Part shown: positions 1 through 5,427 of the stretch, one piece after another | Layout: each line of letters begins with the position of its first letter | Numbering within the stretch: the stretch's first letter is position 1 | Origin: Pseudorhodobacter sp. | GTDB lineage: Bacteria > Pseudomonadota > Alphaproteobacteria > Rhodobacterales > Rhodobacteraceae | Reading direction: 5' to 3' | Length of the DNA: 5,427 nucleotides | Assembly: GCA_014378345.1 (NCBI GenBank) | Contig: JACMNW010000460.1 | Location: forward strand, 1 to 5,427 | Program-made: the position numbers and the translations under genes | The notes under the pieces: generated by a model | The model's database searches: none | Seen by the model: only the letters and a program-made list of their open reading frames with translations | What the model was told of the DNA's origin: nothing

Positions 1-1
1 G

Positions 2-331
2 GCTTCTGCCGACAGCATCGTGGCGCGTGGCGATTATGCTTCGTTTTTGCCTAAACTGACCCGTGTTTTTGGCCCAAAGCGCCTGTTGGTCATGTTTTAT
101 GAAGACCTGTTTAGCGAGGCTGGTATCGAAAAGCTGTCGCGCTTTCTTGGTATTGCGCCGCGGCAAACTGATCTGAACCGAAGGGTGCATCAGGGGGAAC
201 CTCTGGCGCTGCCGTCTGCGTTGCGGGACCGGGCTTTAGCCTATCTGCGGCCACAGTATGATTATATTGCCAATACCATCGGGGATATGCCCAAGTCTTG
301 GCAGCACAACATGAAAGAAGGCATCGCATGA
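2..331 (+). CDS. Sulfotransferase-like protein, C-terminal fragment (5' end outside window)
   Basis: An open frame enters from the left edge (first full codon at 2) and stops with TGA at 329-331, giving about 109 residues. The stretch matches the C-terminal half of PAPS-dependent sulfotransferases: a G-D-Y-x-x-F-L-P-K-L segment, then a hydrophobic strand leading into the family-typical 'YEDL' (here [10 protein letters not shown]), then a helix ending in 'FLGI', and a basic Asn-rich tail. Such enzymes move a sulfuryl group from PAPS to a hydroxyl or amine. The acceptor cannot be read here, and the N-terminal PAPS-binding loop lies upstream. A GTG at 20 could be read as a start, but the frame stays open to the edge and a sulfotransferase cannot begin there, so the gene is treated as partial. 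Its stop overlaps the nuoD start (ATGA), so it is probably co-transcribed and coupled with nuoD. A sulfotransferase is not part of complex I; its place here looks like an accessory insertion. Confidence 0.72.
   Translation, partial: ASADSIVARGDYASFLPKLTRVFGPKRLLVMFYEDLFSEAGIEKLSRFLGIAPRQTDLNRRVHQGEPLALPSALRDRALAYLRPQYDYIANTIGDMPKSWQHNMKEGIA
316..321 (+). promoter_or_regulatory. Ribosome binding site of nuoD
   Basis: AGAAGG lies 6 nt before the ATG at 328 and 9 nt before a second ATG at 331. It sits inside the last codons of the upstream sulfotransferase-like gene. It supports a start at 328 or 331 and argues against the in-frame GTG-type start at 298, which would add ten non-conserved residues. 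Confidence 0.6.
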
Positions 332-1539
332 TGGACGGTAAGTTTGATGATGCTCAAACCGGCGAGCAGAAGATCCGCAATTTCAACATCAACTTCGGCC
401 CGCAACACCCTGCAGCACATGGTGTTTTGCGGCTTGTGCTTGAACTGGACGGCGAAATCGTAGAACGCTGCGATCCGCATATTGGTCTGTTGCACCGTGG
501 CACTGAAAAGCTGATGGAAAGCCGGACTTATCTGCAAAACCTGCCGTATTTCGACAGGCTGGATTATGTGGCCCCGATGAATCAGGAACATGCCTGGTGT
601 CTGGCCATTGAACGGCTGACCGGCACGCCTGTGCCGCGTCGCGCCTCACTGATCCGGGTGCTGTTTTGTGAAATTGGCCGAATTCTAAGCCATCTTCTGA
701 ACGTCACCACCCAAGCCATGGATGTGGGTGCATTAACCCCGCCGCTTTGGGGGTTTGAAGAACGCGAAAAGCTGATGGTGTTTTATGAACGCGCGTCGGG
801 CGCGCGCCTTCACGCCGCCTATTTCCGCCCCGGCGGCGTGCACCAGGATCTGACCCCGCAACTGATCGACGATATTGATATCTGGGCCGAGGCATTTCCG
901 CGCCTGCTGGATGACATCGACGGTTTGCTGACCGAAAACCGCATCTTCAAGCAGCGCAACGCGGATATTGGCGTGGTGACGGAAGAGGATATCCAGACCT
1001 GGGGGTTTTCCGGCGTCATGGTGCGCGGATCGGGTCTGGCATGGGATCTGCGCCGCAGCCAGCCTTATGAATGCTATGATGAGTTTGAATTTAAAATTCC
1101 TGTCGGCATCAACGGCGATTGCTATGATCGCTATCTGTGTCGCATGGCTGAAATGCGCGAGTCGACGTCCATCATCCGCCAAGCCCTTGCCAAACTTCGC
1201 AAGGAACCCGGCGATATTCTGGCGCGCGGCAAGGTAACACCGCCCGCACGGGCCGAGATGAAAACCTCGATGGAAGCGCTGATCCATCACTTCAAGTTGT
1301 ATACCGAAGGCTTCCACGTGCCCGCCGGTGAAATCTATGCGGCGGTCGAGGCACCAAAGGGCGAATTCGGCGTCTACCTTGTGGCGGATGGCACCAACAA
1401 ACCCTACCGCGCCAAAATCCGCGCCCCGGGCTTTTTGCACCTGCAAGCGATGGACTATATTTGCAAAGGCCATCAGTTGGCCGACGTAAGCGCCATCATC
1501 GGCACTATGGATGTGGTGTTCGGGGAGATTGATCGGTGA
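328..1539 (+). CDS. nuoD: NADH-quinone oxidoreductase subunit D (49 kDa subunit)
   Basis: NuoD is the 49-kDa-type subunit of complex I. With NuoB it forms the quinone-reduction site on the cytoplasmic side of the membrane, taking electrons from cluster N2. The 403-residue product matches the family from end to end. Near the N-terminus is [13 protein letters not shown], whose second His (H31) corresponds to the quinone-head-group His38 of Thermus Nqo4. [14 protein letters not shown] follows, with Y80 equivalent to Thermus Tyr87; the 7-residue offset is the same for both. Further on come [67 protein letters not shown] and the usual C-terminal end, FGEIDR. Two adjacent ATGs (328 and 331) are both possible starts; 328 gives an ATGA overlap with the upstream stop. 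No frameshift or missing key residue is seen. The upstream neighbour would normally be nuoC, but here a sulfotransferase-like gene precedes it. The stop overlaps the next gene by 4 nt. Confidence 0.97.
   Translation: MMDGKFDDAQTGEQKIRNFNINFGPQHPAAHGVLRLVLELDGEIVERCDPHIGLLHRGTEKLMESRTYLQNLPYFDRLDYVAPMNQEHAWCLAIERLTGTPVPRRASLIRVLFCEIGRILSHLLNVTTQAMDVGALTPPLWGFEEREKLMVFYERASGARLHAAYFRPGGVHQDLTPQLIDDIDIWAEAFPRLLDDIDGLLTENRIFKQRNADIGVVTEEDIQTWGFSGVMVRGSGLAWDLRRSQPYECYDEFEFKIPVGINGDCYDRYLCRMAEMRESTSIIRQALAKLRKEPGDILARGKVTPPARAEMKTSMEALIHHFKLYTEGFHVPAGEIYAAVEAPKGEFGVYLVADGTNKPYRAKIRAPGFLHLQAMDYICKGHQLADVSAIIGTMDVVFGEIDR
1522..1527 (+). promoter_or_regulatory. Ribosome binding site of the 1536 GTG-start gene
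   Basis: GGGGAG lies within the last codons of nuoD, 8 nt before GTG at 1536. It supports the GTG start and the GTGA overlap with the nuoD stop. Confidence 0.55.
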
Positions 1540-1910
1540 CCACCCTCGCTACCCTAGCCCTTGTCGGGTCCGGCCTTGGCGTCGCCGTCACGGCCACGCT
1601 GGCAGCGGTGTTCATCCGTGATCCCACCAAAGGAATGGTGCAAACCACTCATCACATGGAACAGCTGCCGCAAGTCATGACGGGCCGCTATGTTGCCCTG
1701 ACGGCCTTGGCACTGGGAGCCACGTTTTACGGCAATATGGCCGTGATCGCTTTTCTTTTCGCCGTTTTCGCCTTCCTCGGCTTTGCTGATGCCACGATCT
1801 ATTCCCGTGCCGGGCGTCCGGCATTTAAACATCTTATCGCGGGCTGCACCGCCTTGGTCGTGACAGTCTTGGCTATCGCCGCAATCTACCAGACCGGAGC
1901 ACCAATTTAA
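1536..1910 (+). CDS. Small four-helix integral membrane protein, DUF4267-like (tentative)
   Basis: The 124-residue product begins at a GTG that overlaps the nuoD stop (GTGA), with a good ribosome site upstream. Four hydrophobic segments are visible, at about residues 4-26, 50-66, 68-89 and 99-118, and there is no cleavable signal peptide. Between helices 1 and 2 is a hydrophilic stretch ([20 protein letters not shown]) that begins with an R-D-P motif. Helix 2 begins with G-R-Y, helix 3 ends F-A-D-A, and a basic R-A-G-R-P-A-F-K-H follows. This pattern (short helix, R/P loop, R at the start of helix 2, Asp at the end of helix 3, then a basic loop with H) recalls the small DUF4267 membrane family, but that is recall and needs a profile search. 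It is not one of the 14 core complex I subunits. Overlaps on both sides (4 nt with nuoD, 1 nt with nuoE) imply translational coupling. Its function is unknown; an assembly or accessory role with complex I can only be guessed from position. Confidence 0.85.
   Translation: MTTLATLALVGSGLGVAVTATLAAVFIRDPTKGMVQTTHHMEQLPQVMTGRYVALTALALGATFYGNMAVIAFLFAVFAFLGFADATIYSRAGRPAFKHLIAGCTALVVTVLAIAAIYQTGAPI
1896..1899 (+). promoter_or_regulatory. Ribosome binding site of nuoE
   Basis: GGAG lies 10 nt before the ATG at 1910, inside the preceding gene. It is a modest site at a slightly long spacing. The TAATG stop-start overlap suggests that re-initiation helps translation of nuoE. Confidence 0.4.
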
Positions 1911-3064
1911 TGCTACGCCGCCTTCACGCCGTCCAACCCGCTTCCTTCGCTTTCACCCCGGCAAACCTCGCTTGGGCCAATGGCCAAATTTCCAAATACC
2001 CGGTGGGCCGCCAAGCCAGCGCCATCATCCCACTGCTGTGGCGCGCGCAGGAACAGGAAGGCTGGCTTTCCCGCCCCGCCATCGAACATGTGGCTGATAT
2101 GCTGGGCCTCGCCTATATCCGCGCGCTGGAAGTGGCGACATTCTACTTCATGTTCCAATTGCAACCTGTTGGATCAATTGCCCATATTCAGGTTTGCGGC
2201 ACGACGTCCTGCATGATTTGCGGGGCCGAAGATCTGGTTGCCGTCTGCAAGGAACTGGTCAACGCCAAGGCCCATGCCCTGTCTGCCGATGGCAAGTTCA
2301 GCTGGGAAGAAGTTGAATGCATGGGTGCCTGCGCCAATGCGCCGATGGCGCAAATCGGCAAGGATTATTACGAAGACCTGACGCCTGCCAAACTGCGTGA
2401 TCTGATCGCGCGGTTCTCAAAGGGCGAGGTTCCCGTTCCCGGCCCGCAAAACGGGCGCTACGCGGCAGAGCCGCTTTCCGGCCTGACCTCCCTCAAAACC
2501 GCCGAAGCCGGGCGCAGGCAGCATAACGCCTCTGCCCAAGCGGCGGTCGACTTAGGTGACACAGTGCGCCGCATTGATGGGTCTGAGGTGGTGTTGACCA
2601 TGCCGTGGCTTGGCAAAACCGTGCCCCCCGTTGCCGAAGCGCGCGGTGACGCCAAGGAGCCGACGCCCGGCAAAGGCCTGCCCGCCGATGCGTCGGGTGC
2701 TACCGTGCAAGAAGCCCCGGCGCGGTCCAAAGGTAAGCCCAAGTCAGACGGCAACGCCGCAAACGCCACCCCGCTTGCCACGCCAGAGGCAAAGGCGCCC
2801 GCGATGGCCGTGCAGTCAAAGCCATCTGCATTGCCATCAGCCCGTGGCGGCAAGGCCGATGATCTGAAAATCATCGTCGGCATCGGGCCAAAGCTGGAAA
2901 TTCTGTGCCACAAGCTTGGCTTTTTCCATTTTGACCAGATTGCGGCGTGGACGGCGGCAGAAATTGCTTGGGTCGACGACAATCTGGAAGGGTTCAAGGG
3001 CCGCGTGACACGTGATAATTGGGTCGATCAAGCGCGTAGCTTGGCTGCACGTGGAAAACTGTAA
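1910..3064 (+). CDS. nuoE: NADH-quinone oxidoreductase subunit E with C-terminal HhH-like extension
   Basis: NuoE is the 24-kDa-type subunit of the NADH-dehydrogenase module and carries the [2Fe-2S] cluster N1a beside NuoF. Residues 1-170 form the standard core: a helical N-terminal part ([20 protein letters not shown], then [11 protein letters not shown]), followed by the thioredoxin-like fold with cluster ligands C96 and C101 ([11 protein letters not shown]) and C137 and C141 ([10 protein letters not shown]). The start MLRRL agrees with Paracoccus-type NuoE as I recall it. The protein is 384 residues, against about 166 in E. coli and about 240 in Paracoccus. The Paracoccus-like part ends near the conserved P-W-L at 232-234. 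Residues 236-313 are an Ala/Pro/Lys-rich, probably disordered linker. Residues 314-382 are a compact helix-hairpin-helix-like domain with GIGP (324-327), FDQIAAW (341-347) and FKGR (362-365). The extension is in frame and intact. A related domain occurs in the membrane protein at 3179. The core assignment is very secure; the role of the extension is unknown. Confidence 0.96.
   Translation: MLRRLHAVQPASFAFTPANLAWANGQISKYPVGRQASAIIPLLWRAQEQEGWLSRPAIEHVADMLGLAYIRALEVATFYFMFQLQPVGSIAHIQVCGTTSCMICGAEDLVAVCKELVNAKAHALSADGKFSWEEVECMGACANAPMAQIGKDYYEDLTPAKLRDLIARFSKGEVPVPGPQNGRYAAEPLSGLTSLKTAEAGRRQHNASAQAAVDLGDTVRRIDGSEVVLTMPWLGKTVPPVAEARGDAKEPTPGKGLPADASGATVQEAPARSKGKPKSDGNAANATPLATPEAKAPAMAVQSKPSALPSARGGKADDLKIIVGIGPKLEILCHKLGFFHFDQIAAWTAAEIAWVDDNLEGFKGRVTRDNWVDQARSLAARGKL
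2849..3055 (+). other. HhH-like domain of NuoE (copy 1 of a duplicated domain)
   Basis: This stretch codes for NuoE residues 314-382. It begins GKADDLK, contains the hairpin motif GIGP, and ends with a W-V-D-Q-A helix. By hand it aligns without gaps to residues 187-255 of the membrane protein encoded at 3179-3985, with about 41 of 69 positions identical. Conserved positions include C333, H334, W347, W354, the FKGR and W371. From memory, a similar domain is appended to ribosomal protein L21 in many alphaproteobacteria, so it is a mobile module of that class. Confidence 0.8.
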
Positions 3065-3086
3065 CCTTGATGATGTTAGTGCCTAT

Positions 3087-3127
3087 ACTTTTGTGTCTGG
3101 GCTTTTGTGTCTGAGCTGCGTGTCTGA
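3087..3127 (+). repeat. Three-unit imperfect tandem repeat (~14 bp) in the nuoE-downstream gap
   Basis: Three consecutive units occupy the gap: ACTTTTGTGTCTGG (3087-3100), GCTTTTGTGTCTGA (3101-3114) and GCTGCGTGTCTGA (3115-3127). The first two share a perfect 12-mer, CTTTTGTGTCTG. The third is one base shorter and keeps GTGTCTGA. The array ends exactly at an ATG (3128) that is probably not the true start. It is T/G-rich and unlike the coding sequence on either side. It may be simple replication slippage; no binding protein is known to me. Confidence 0.65.
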
Positions 3128-3163
3128 ATGAGTGAAACAAGGCCCTTTCAAAATGGGTCAGAC

Positions 3164-3169
3164 AGGGAG
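3164..3169 (+). promoter_or_regulatory. Ribosome binding site that decides the start at 3179
   Basis: AGGGAG lies 9 nt before the ATG at 3179. The in-frame ATG at 3128 is preceded only by the GTGTCTGA repeat unit and has no purine-rich site. The 17 residues between the two ATGs are polar and look non-conserved, so 3179 is preferred. Confidence 0.6.
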
Positions 3170-3178
3170 ACGGGACTG

Positions 3179-3985
3179 ATGAATAATTATCAAAATAAGC
3201 GCGCCCCATCACTGGGTGGTTGGGTTATTGCTGCCGGTGCGGGATTTGTTGCTGCAGCCGTTGCCTATGTTGTTGGACATTTCAGCTATCCACAGTCCGG
3301 CTTTGTCGGGGCTGCCATATTTCTGCTCGTTGGCCTGATCCTGGGTATGTATTGGGGCAGCGCTGCTGCGCCGGCACCAAAGCAAGCCACCGCTGCGCGC
3401 GATATGCCAAAAGCCGAACCTGTTGGTGCAGCACCAGCAATGGCCGCAGCCGCACCAGCGATGGCAGCACCAGCAATGGCCGCACCAGCAACAGCGATGG
3501 CCGCATCAGTACCAGCAGTGGCCGCAGCCGCACCAGCATCAACTGCTTTTATCTCTGCGCCAATGACAGATGCCGCCCCGGCACCGGCAAAAGTGGCACG
3601 GGTGGTAAAACCAAAGGCTGAGGTGAAACCCGCGATGAAACCCGCTGTTGCCAAAGTAGCCGCCAAACCCGTGGTCCCTACAGTGGCTAAAGTGAAAAAG
3701 CCCGACGGCCCGCTTCGTCTTTCGGCCCCGCGTAAGGGAAAGGCAGATGATCTGAAGGAAATCGAAGGCATTGGCCCAGCACTTGAAAAGATGTGCCATT
3801 CGCTTGGTTTTTATCATTTCGACCAGATTGCCGGATGGTCTGACGCAGATGTTGCTTGGATTGACGCAAATATGAAAACCTTCAAAGGCCGTATTGCGCG
3901 CGACAAGTGGATCGCACAATCGAAAATCATCATCGCCGATGGGCTGGAAGCGTTCCGTGTCCGTGCCCAGACCAACAACTACTAA
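3179..3985 (+). CDS. Membrane-anchored protein with Ala/Pro repeat linker and C-terminal HhH-like domain
   Basis: The predicted product has 268 residues. Two hydrophobic helices lie at about 13-33 and 41-60, the second ending GMYWG. The connecting loop (HFSYPQS) is short, so the protein is a hairpin-anchored membrane protein. Residues 61-135 are Ala/Pro-rich with repeated APAMA units. Residues 136-186 are Lys/Pro/Val-rich and basic. Residues 187-255 form an HhH-like domain with GIGP (197-200), FDQIAGW (214-220), FKGR (235-238) and a W244 helix, closely related to the C-terminal domain of NuoE. Annotation pipelines may call this a NuoE-like protein because of that domain, but it has no [2Fe-2S] ligand pairs and is not a NuoE subunit. 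An earlier ATG at 3128 would add 17 residues; the ribosome site favours 3179. It follows nuoE after a 114-nt gap and precedes the DUF5337-type gene by 9 nt. Its position suggests a complex I accessory or assembly role. The exact function is unknown. Confidence 0.88.
   Translation: MNNYQNKRAPSLGGWVIAAGAGFVAAAVAYVVGHFSYPQSGFVGAAIFLLVGLILGMYWGSAAAPAPKQATAARDMPKAEPVGAAPAMAAAAPAMAAPAMAAPATAMAASVPAVAAAAPASTAFISAPMTDAAPAPAKVARVVKPKAEVKPAMKPAVAKVAAKPVVPTVAKVKKPDGPLRLSAPRKGKADDLKEIEGIGPALEKMCHSLGFYHFDQIAGWSDADVAWIDANMKTFKGRIARDKWIAQSKIIIADGLEAFRVRAQTNNY
3431..3538 (+). repeat. In-frame GCACCAGCAATGGCC-type repeat coding for APAMA units
   Basis: Variants of a 15-bp unit recur in frame. GCACCAGCAATGGCC is at 3431-3445 and again, identical, at 3467-3481. 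A near copy (GCACCAGCGATGGCA) is at 3452-3466. Expanded 21-bp variants are at 3482-3502 and 3503-3523. GCAGCC spacers are at 3446-3451 and 3524-3529, and a partial unit at 3530-3538 closes the array. The product is an Ala/Pro/Met linker. All unit lengths are multiples of three, so expansion or contraction would keep the reading frame. Confidence 0.85.
3737..3943 (+). other. HhH-like domain of the membrane protein (copy 2 of a duplicated domain)
   Basis: This stretch codes for residues 187-255 of the 3179-3985 product and pairs with NuoE residues 314-382 without gaps. Shared runs include GKADDLK, GIGP, HFDQIA, FKGR and RD-x-W. Differences are mostly conservative (I/V, T/S, E/D), which fits selection on the protein rather than a recent DNA copy. 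Confidence 0.8.
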
Positions 3986-3994
3986 CGCCACCCC

Positions 3995-4222
3995 ATGCAG
4001 CGCCCTGATCCCGAAACAGACCGTCAAAATGCCACTCAAACGCGCCTCGTGGCGTTGGTGATTGCGGGTACGATGATTGTGTGGTTCGGGGCGCAGTGGC
4101 TGGGCGGGCTATACGGCGTGGCGCCGCGATTTGCGTTTCTGGCCGATCTTGCCGCATTGGCAGGCTTTACCTGGGCGCTACTTGTCACCTACCGAATTTG
4201 GCGGCGGCGTCAAAAACACTGA
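3995..4222 (+). CDS. Small two-helix membrane protein, DUF5337 type
   Basis: The 75-residue product has a polar N-terminus ([17 protein letters not shown]), a helix at about 18-36, a short loop with A-P-R, a second helix at about 47-66, and a strongly basic end (RIWRRRQKH). Length, topology and the L-x-D-L-x-A-L-A-G-F-x-W-A-L-x-x-T-Y-x-I-W pattern in helix 2 match the DUF5337 family that I recall lying just upstream of nuoF in Rhodobacteraceae. By the positive-inside rule both ends should face the cytoplasm. There is no clear Shine-Dalgarno site; the start is 9 nt after the previous stop, so translation is probably coupled. It is not a core subunit. An accessory or assembly role in complex I is inferred only from its conserved position. 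Confidence 0.82.
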   Translation: MQRPDPETDRQNATQTRLVALVIAGTMIVWFGAQWLGGLYGVAPRFAFLADLAALAGFTWALLVTYRIWRRRQKH

Positions 4223-4235
4223 CGGCAAAAGAATT

Positions 4236-4240
4236 AAGGA
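4236..4240 (+). promoter_or_regulatory. Ribosome binding site of nuoF
   Basis: AAGGA ends 7 nt before the ATG at 4248. An out-of-frame ATG at 4243 is only 2 nt from it and runs into TAA after three codons, so 4248 is the start. Confidence 0.7.
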
Positions 4241-4247
4241 CGATGCG

Positions 4248-5427
4248 ATGCTAAAAGATCAAGACCGGATTTTTACCAACCTTTACGGGATGGAAGATCG
4301 CTCCCTCGCCGGTGCGCGCAAACGTGGTGCGTGGTCAGGAACGGCGGGCTTCATCACACAGGGCCGTGACTGGCTGGTTGAACAGATCAAATCATCGGGC
4401 CTGCGCGGGCGCGGTGGGGCAGGGTTCCCTACGGGCCTTAAATGGTCTTTCATGCCCAAGCAATCGGACGGGCGCCCTTGTTATCTGGTTGTCAACGCCG
4501 ACGAATCCGAACCCGGCACCTGCAAAGACCGCGAGATCATGCGCCATGATCCGCATACCCTGATTGAGGGCTGCCTGATCGCGGCTTTCGCCATGGGCGC
4601 GCATGATTGCTATATCTACATCCGCGGCGAATACATCCGCGAACGCGAAGCCCTGCAGGCCGCAATTGATGAAGCGTATGATGCAGGCCTTGTCGGCAAA
4701 AACGCCAGTGGGTCGGGCTGGGATTTCCAGATTTACCTGCATCACGGGGCCGGGGCCTACATTTGCGGCGAAGAAACGGCGCTGTTGGAAAGTCTTGAAG
4801 GCAAAAAGGGCATGCCCCGCATGAAGCCGCCGTTCCCGGCCGGGTCTGGCCTTTACGGCTGCCCGACCACGGTTAACAACGTCGAATCCATTGCTGTCGT
4901 CCCCACCATTTTGCGCCGTGGACCGGAATGGTTCGCCAGCTTCGGTCGCCCCAACAATGCGGGCACCAAGCTGTTCGGCATCTCGGGTCATGTCAACAAC
5001 CCTTGCGTGGTTGAAGAAGCGATGTCGATCAGCCTGAAAGAACTGCTGGACCGTCACTGCGGCGGCGTCCGTGGCGGCTGGAAAAACATCAAGGCGGTTA
5101 TCCCCGGCGGGTCATCGGTGCCAATGCTGAACGCAGCACAATGCGACGATGCGATCATGGATTTTGACTGGCTGCGCGAACAGAAATCCGGCCTCGGCAC
5201 GGCGGCGGTCATCGTGATGGACCAATCCACCGATGTGATCAAAGCCATCTGGCGGTTGTCAAAATTCTACAAACACGAATCCTGTGGCCAATGCACGCCC
5301 TGCCGTGAAGGCACCGGCTGGATGATGCGGGTGATGGACCGTCTGGTGCGTGGCGAGGCGGAAGTTGAGGAAATCGACATACTGCTATCGGTCACCAAAC
5401 AGGTTGAAGGTCACACCATCTGCGCCC
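4248..5427 (+). CDS. nuoF: NADH-quinone oxidoreductase subunit F (3' end outside window)
   Basis: NuoF is the 51-kDa-type subunit that binds NADH and FMN and carries cluster N3, the entry point of electrons into complex I. The window holds 393 codons plus one base with no stop. Paracoccus NuoF is about 431 residues, so roughly 40 are missing. Visible features in order are the Gly-rich nucleotide-binding segment [16 protein letters not shown] (51-66), [14 protein letters not shown] (83-96) of the FMN site, [16 protein letters not shown] (167-182), the VNNVES motif (209-214), and the cluster N3 ligands C346, C349 and C352 in [12 protein letters not shown]. The fourth ligand, C392 in HTIC, falls two residues before the edge, so all four are present. 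The start has a good ribosome site and gives a normal N-terminus ([14 protein letters not shown]). It follows the DUF5337-type gene by 25 nt. No defects are seen. Confidence 0.97.
   Translation, partial: MLKDQDRIFTNLYGMEDRSLAGARKRGAWSGTAGFITQGRDWLVEQIKSSGLRGRGGAGFPTGLKWSFMPKQSDGRPCYLVVNADESEPGTCKDREIMRHDPHTLIEGCLIAAFAMGAHDCYIYIRGEYIREREALQAAIDEAYDAGLVGKNASGSGWDFQIYLHHGAGAYICGEETALLESLEGKKGMPRMKPPFPAGSGLYGCPTTVNNVESIAVVPTILRRGPEWFASFGRPNNAGTKLFGISGHVNNPCVVEEAMSISLKELLDRHCGGVRGGWKNIKAVIPGGSSVPMLNAAQCDDAIMDFDWLREQKSGLGTAAVIVMDQSTDVIKAIWRLSKFYKHESCGQCTPCREGTGWMMRVMDRLVRGEAEVEEIDILLSVTKQVEGHTICA

Noticed and set aside
298..327. N-terminal extension of nuoD from a TTG-type start at 298
   Set aside because: The ten extra residues are not part of the family N-terminus, they overlap the sulfotransferase-like gene, and the ribosome site at 316-321 points to 328/331.
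733..1473. Minus-strand open frame of 246 codons opposite nuoD
   Set aside because: It is a shadow of nuoD, whose + strand product matches its family along the full length. The minus-strand product shows no family pattern.
3084..3089. TATACT as a -10 box for an internal promoter after nuoE
   Set aside because: The only -35-like hexamer nearby, TTGATG at 3067-3072, is just 11 nt away, which is too close. Nothing convincing sits at 16-18 nt, so there is not enough to call a promoter.
3141..3159. Possible hairpin GGCCC...GGGTC before the 3179 start
   Set aside because: It has only five pairs including one G-U, a nine-base loop and no T-run. It is too weak to call a terminator or regulatory structure.
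3286..3771. Long minus-strand open frame (161 codons), Ala/Gly-rich, opposite the membrane protein gene
   Set aside because: It arises from the Ala/Pro repeat and GC-rich codons of the + strand gene. The product is low complexity with no recognisable domain, and other frames across the repeat are also open for the same reason.
3179..3985. A second nuoE copy
   Set aside because: Similarity is limited to the C-terminal HhH-like domain. The thioredoxin-like fold and the four [2Fe-2S] cysteines are absent.
4243..4254. Mini-ORF ATG-CGA-TGC-TAA overlapping the nuoF start
   Set aside because: Its ATG lies only 2 nt after the ribosome site, too close for use, and a three-codon frame is expected by chance.
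4392..5057. Minus-strand open frame of 221 codons opposite nuoF
   Set aside because: It is a shadow of nuoF. The + strand carries all NADH, FMN and cluster N3 motifs, and the minus-strand product is not recognisable.

Overview
The window is a stretch of an alphaproteobacterial respiratory complex I (nuo) operon, all on the + strand. It carries nuoD, nuoE and most of nuoF, interleaved with small accessory genes. The organism is most likely a member of the Rhodobacterales (Rhodobacter/Paracoccus/roseobacter group). NuoD, NuoE and NuoF closely resemble the Paracoccus-type sequences as I remember them. NuoE carries a long C-terminal extension, and a small two-helix protein of the DUF5337 type sits just before nuoF, as is common in that group. 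This taxonomic call is from recall, not from a search.

Layout: (1) 2-331, the C-terminal end of a sulfotransferase-like protein that enters from the left edge and overlaps the nuoD start by the ATGA arrangement. (2) 328-1539, nuoD, the quinone-site subunit. (3) 1536-1910, a small four-helix membrane protein (tentatively DUF4267-like), overlapping nuoD by 4 nt. (4) 1910-3064, nuoE, whose normal [2Fe-2S] thioredoxin-fold core is followed by an Ala/Pro/Lys-rich linker and a helix-hairpin-helix-like (HhH) domain. (5) A 114-nt gap, the largest in the window, holding a small ~14-bp tandem repeat. (6) 3179-3985, a membrane-anchored protein with two N-terminal helices, an Ala/Pro repeat linker and a second copy of the same HhH-like domain. 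(7) 3995-4222, the DUF5337-type two-helix protein. (8) 4248 to the right edge, nuoF, the FMN/NADH subunit, lacking only its last few dozen residues.

How the parts fit: NuoF oxidises NADH with FMN and passes electrons into the chain of iron-sulfur clusters. NuoE forms the NADH-dehydrogenase module with NuoF (and NuoG, outside the window). NuoD, with NuoB and NuoC, forms the module that delivers electrons to quinone at the membrane. Tight overlaps (ATGA, GTGA, TAATG) point to translational coupling through nuoE. The most interesting feature is the paralogous HhH-like domain shared by NuoE and the membrane protein two steps downstream (about 41 of 69 residues identical by hand alignment). This suggests duplication within the operon and perhaps a shared partner. 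The sulfotransferase-like gene and the four-helix protein look like accessory insertions between core nuo genes. I see no RNA genes, CRISPR arrays, insertion sequences or clear terminators.
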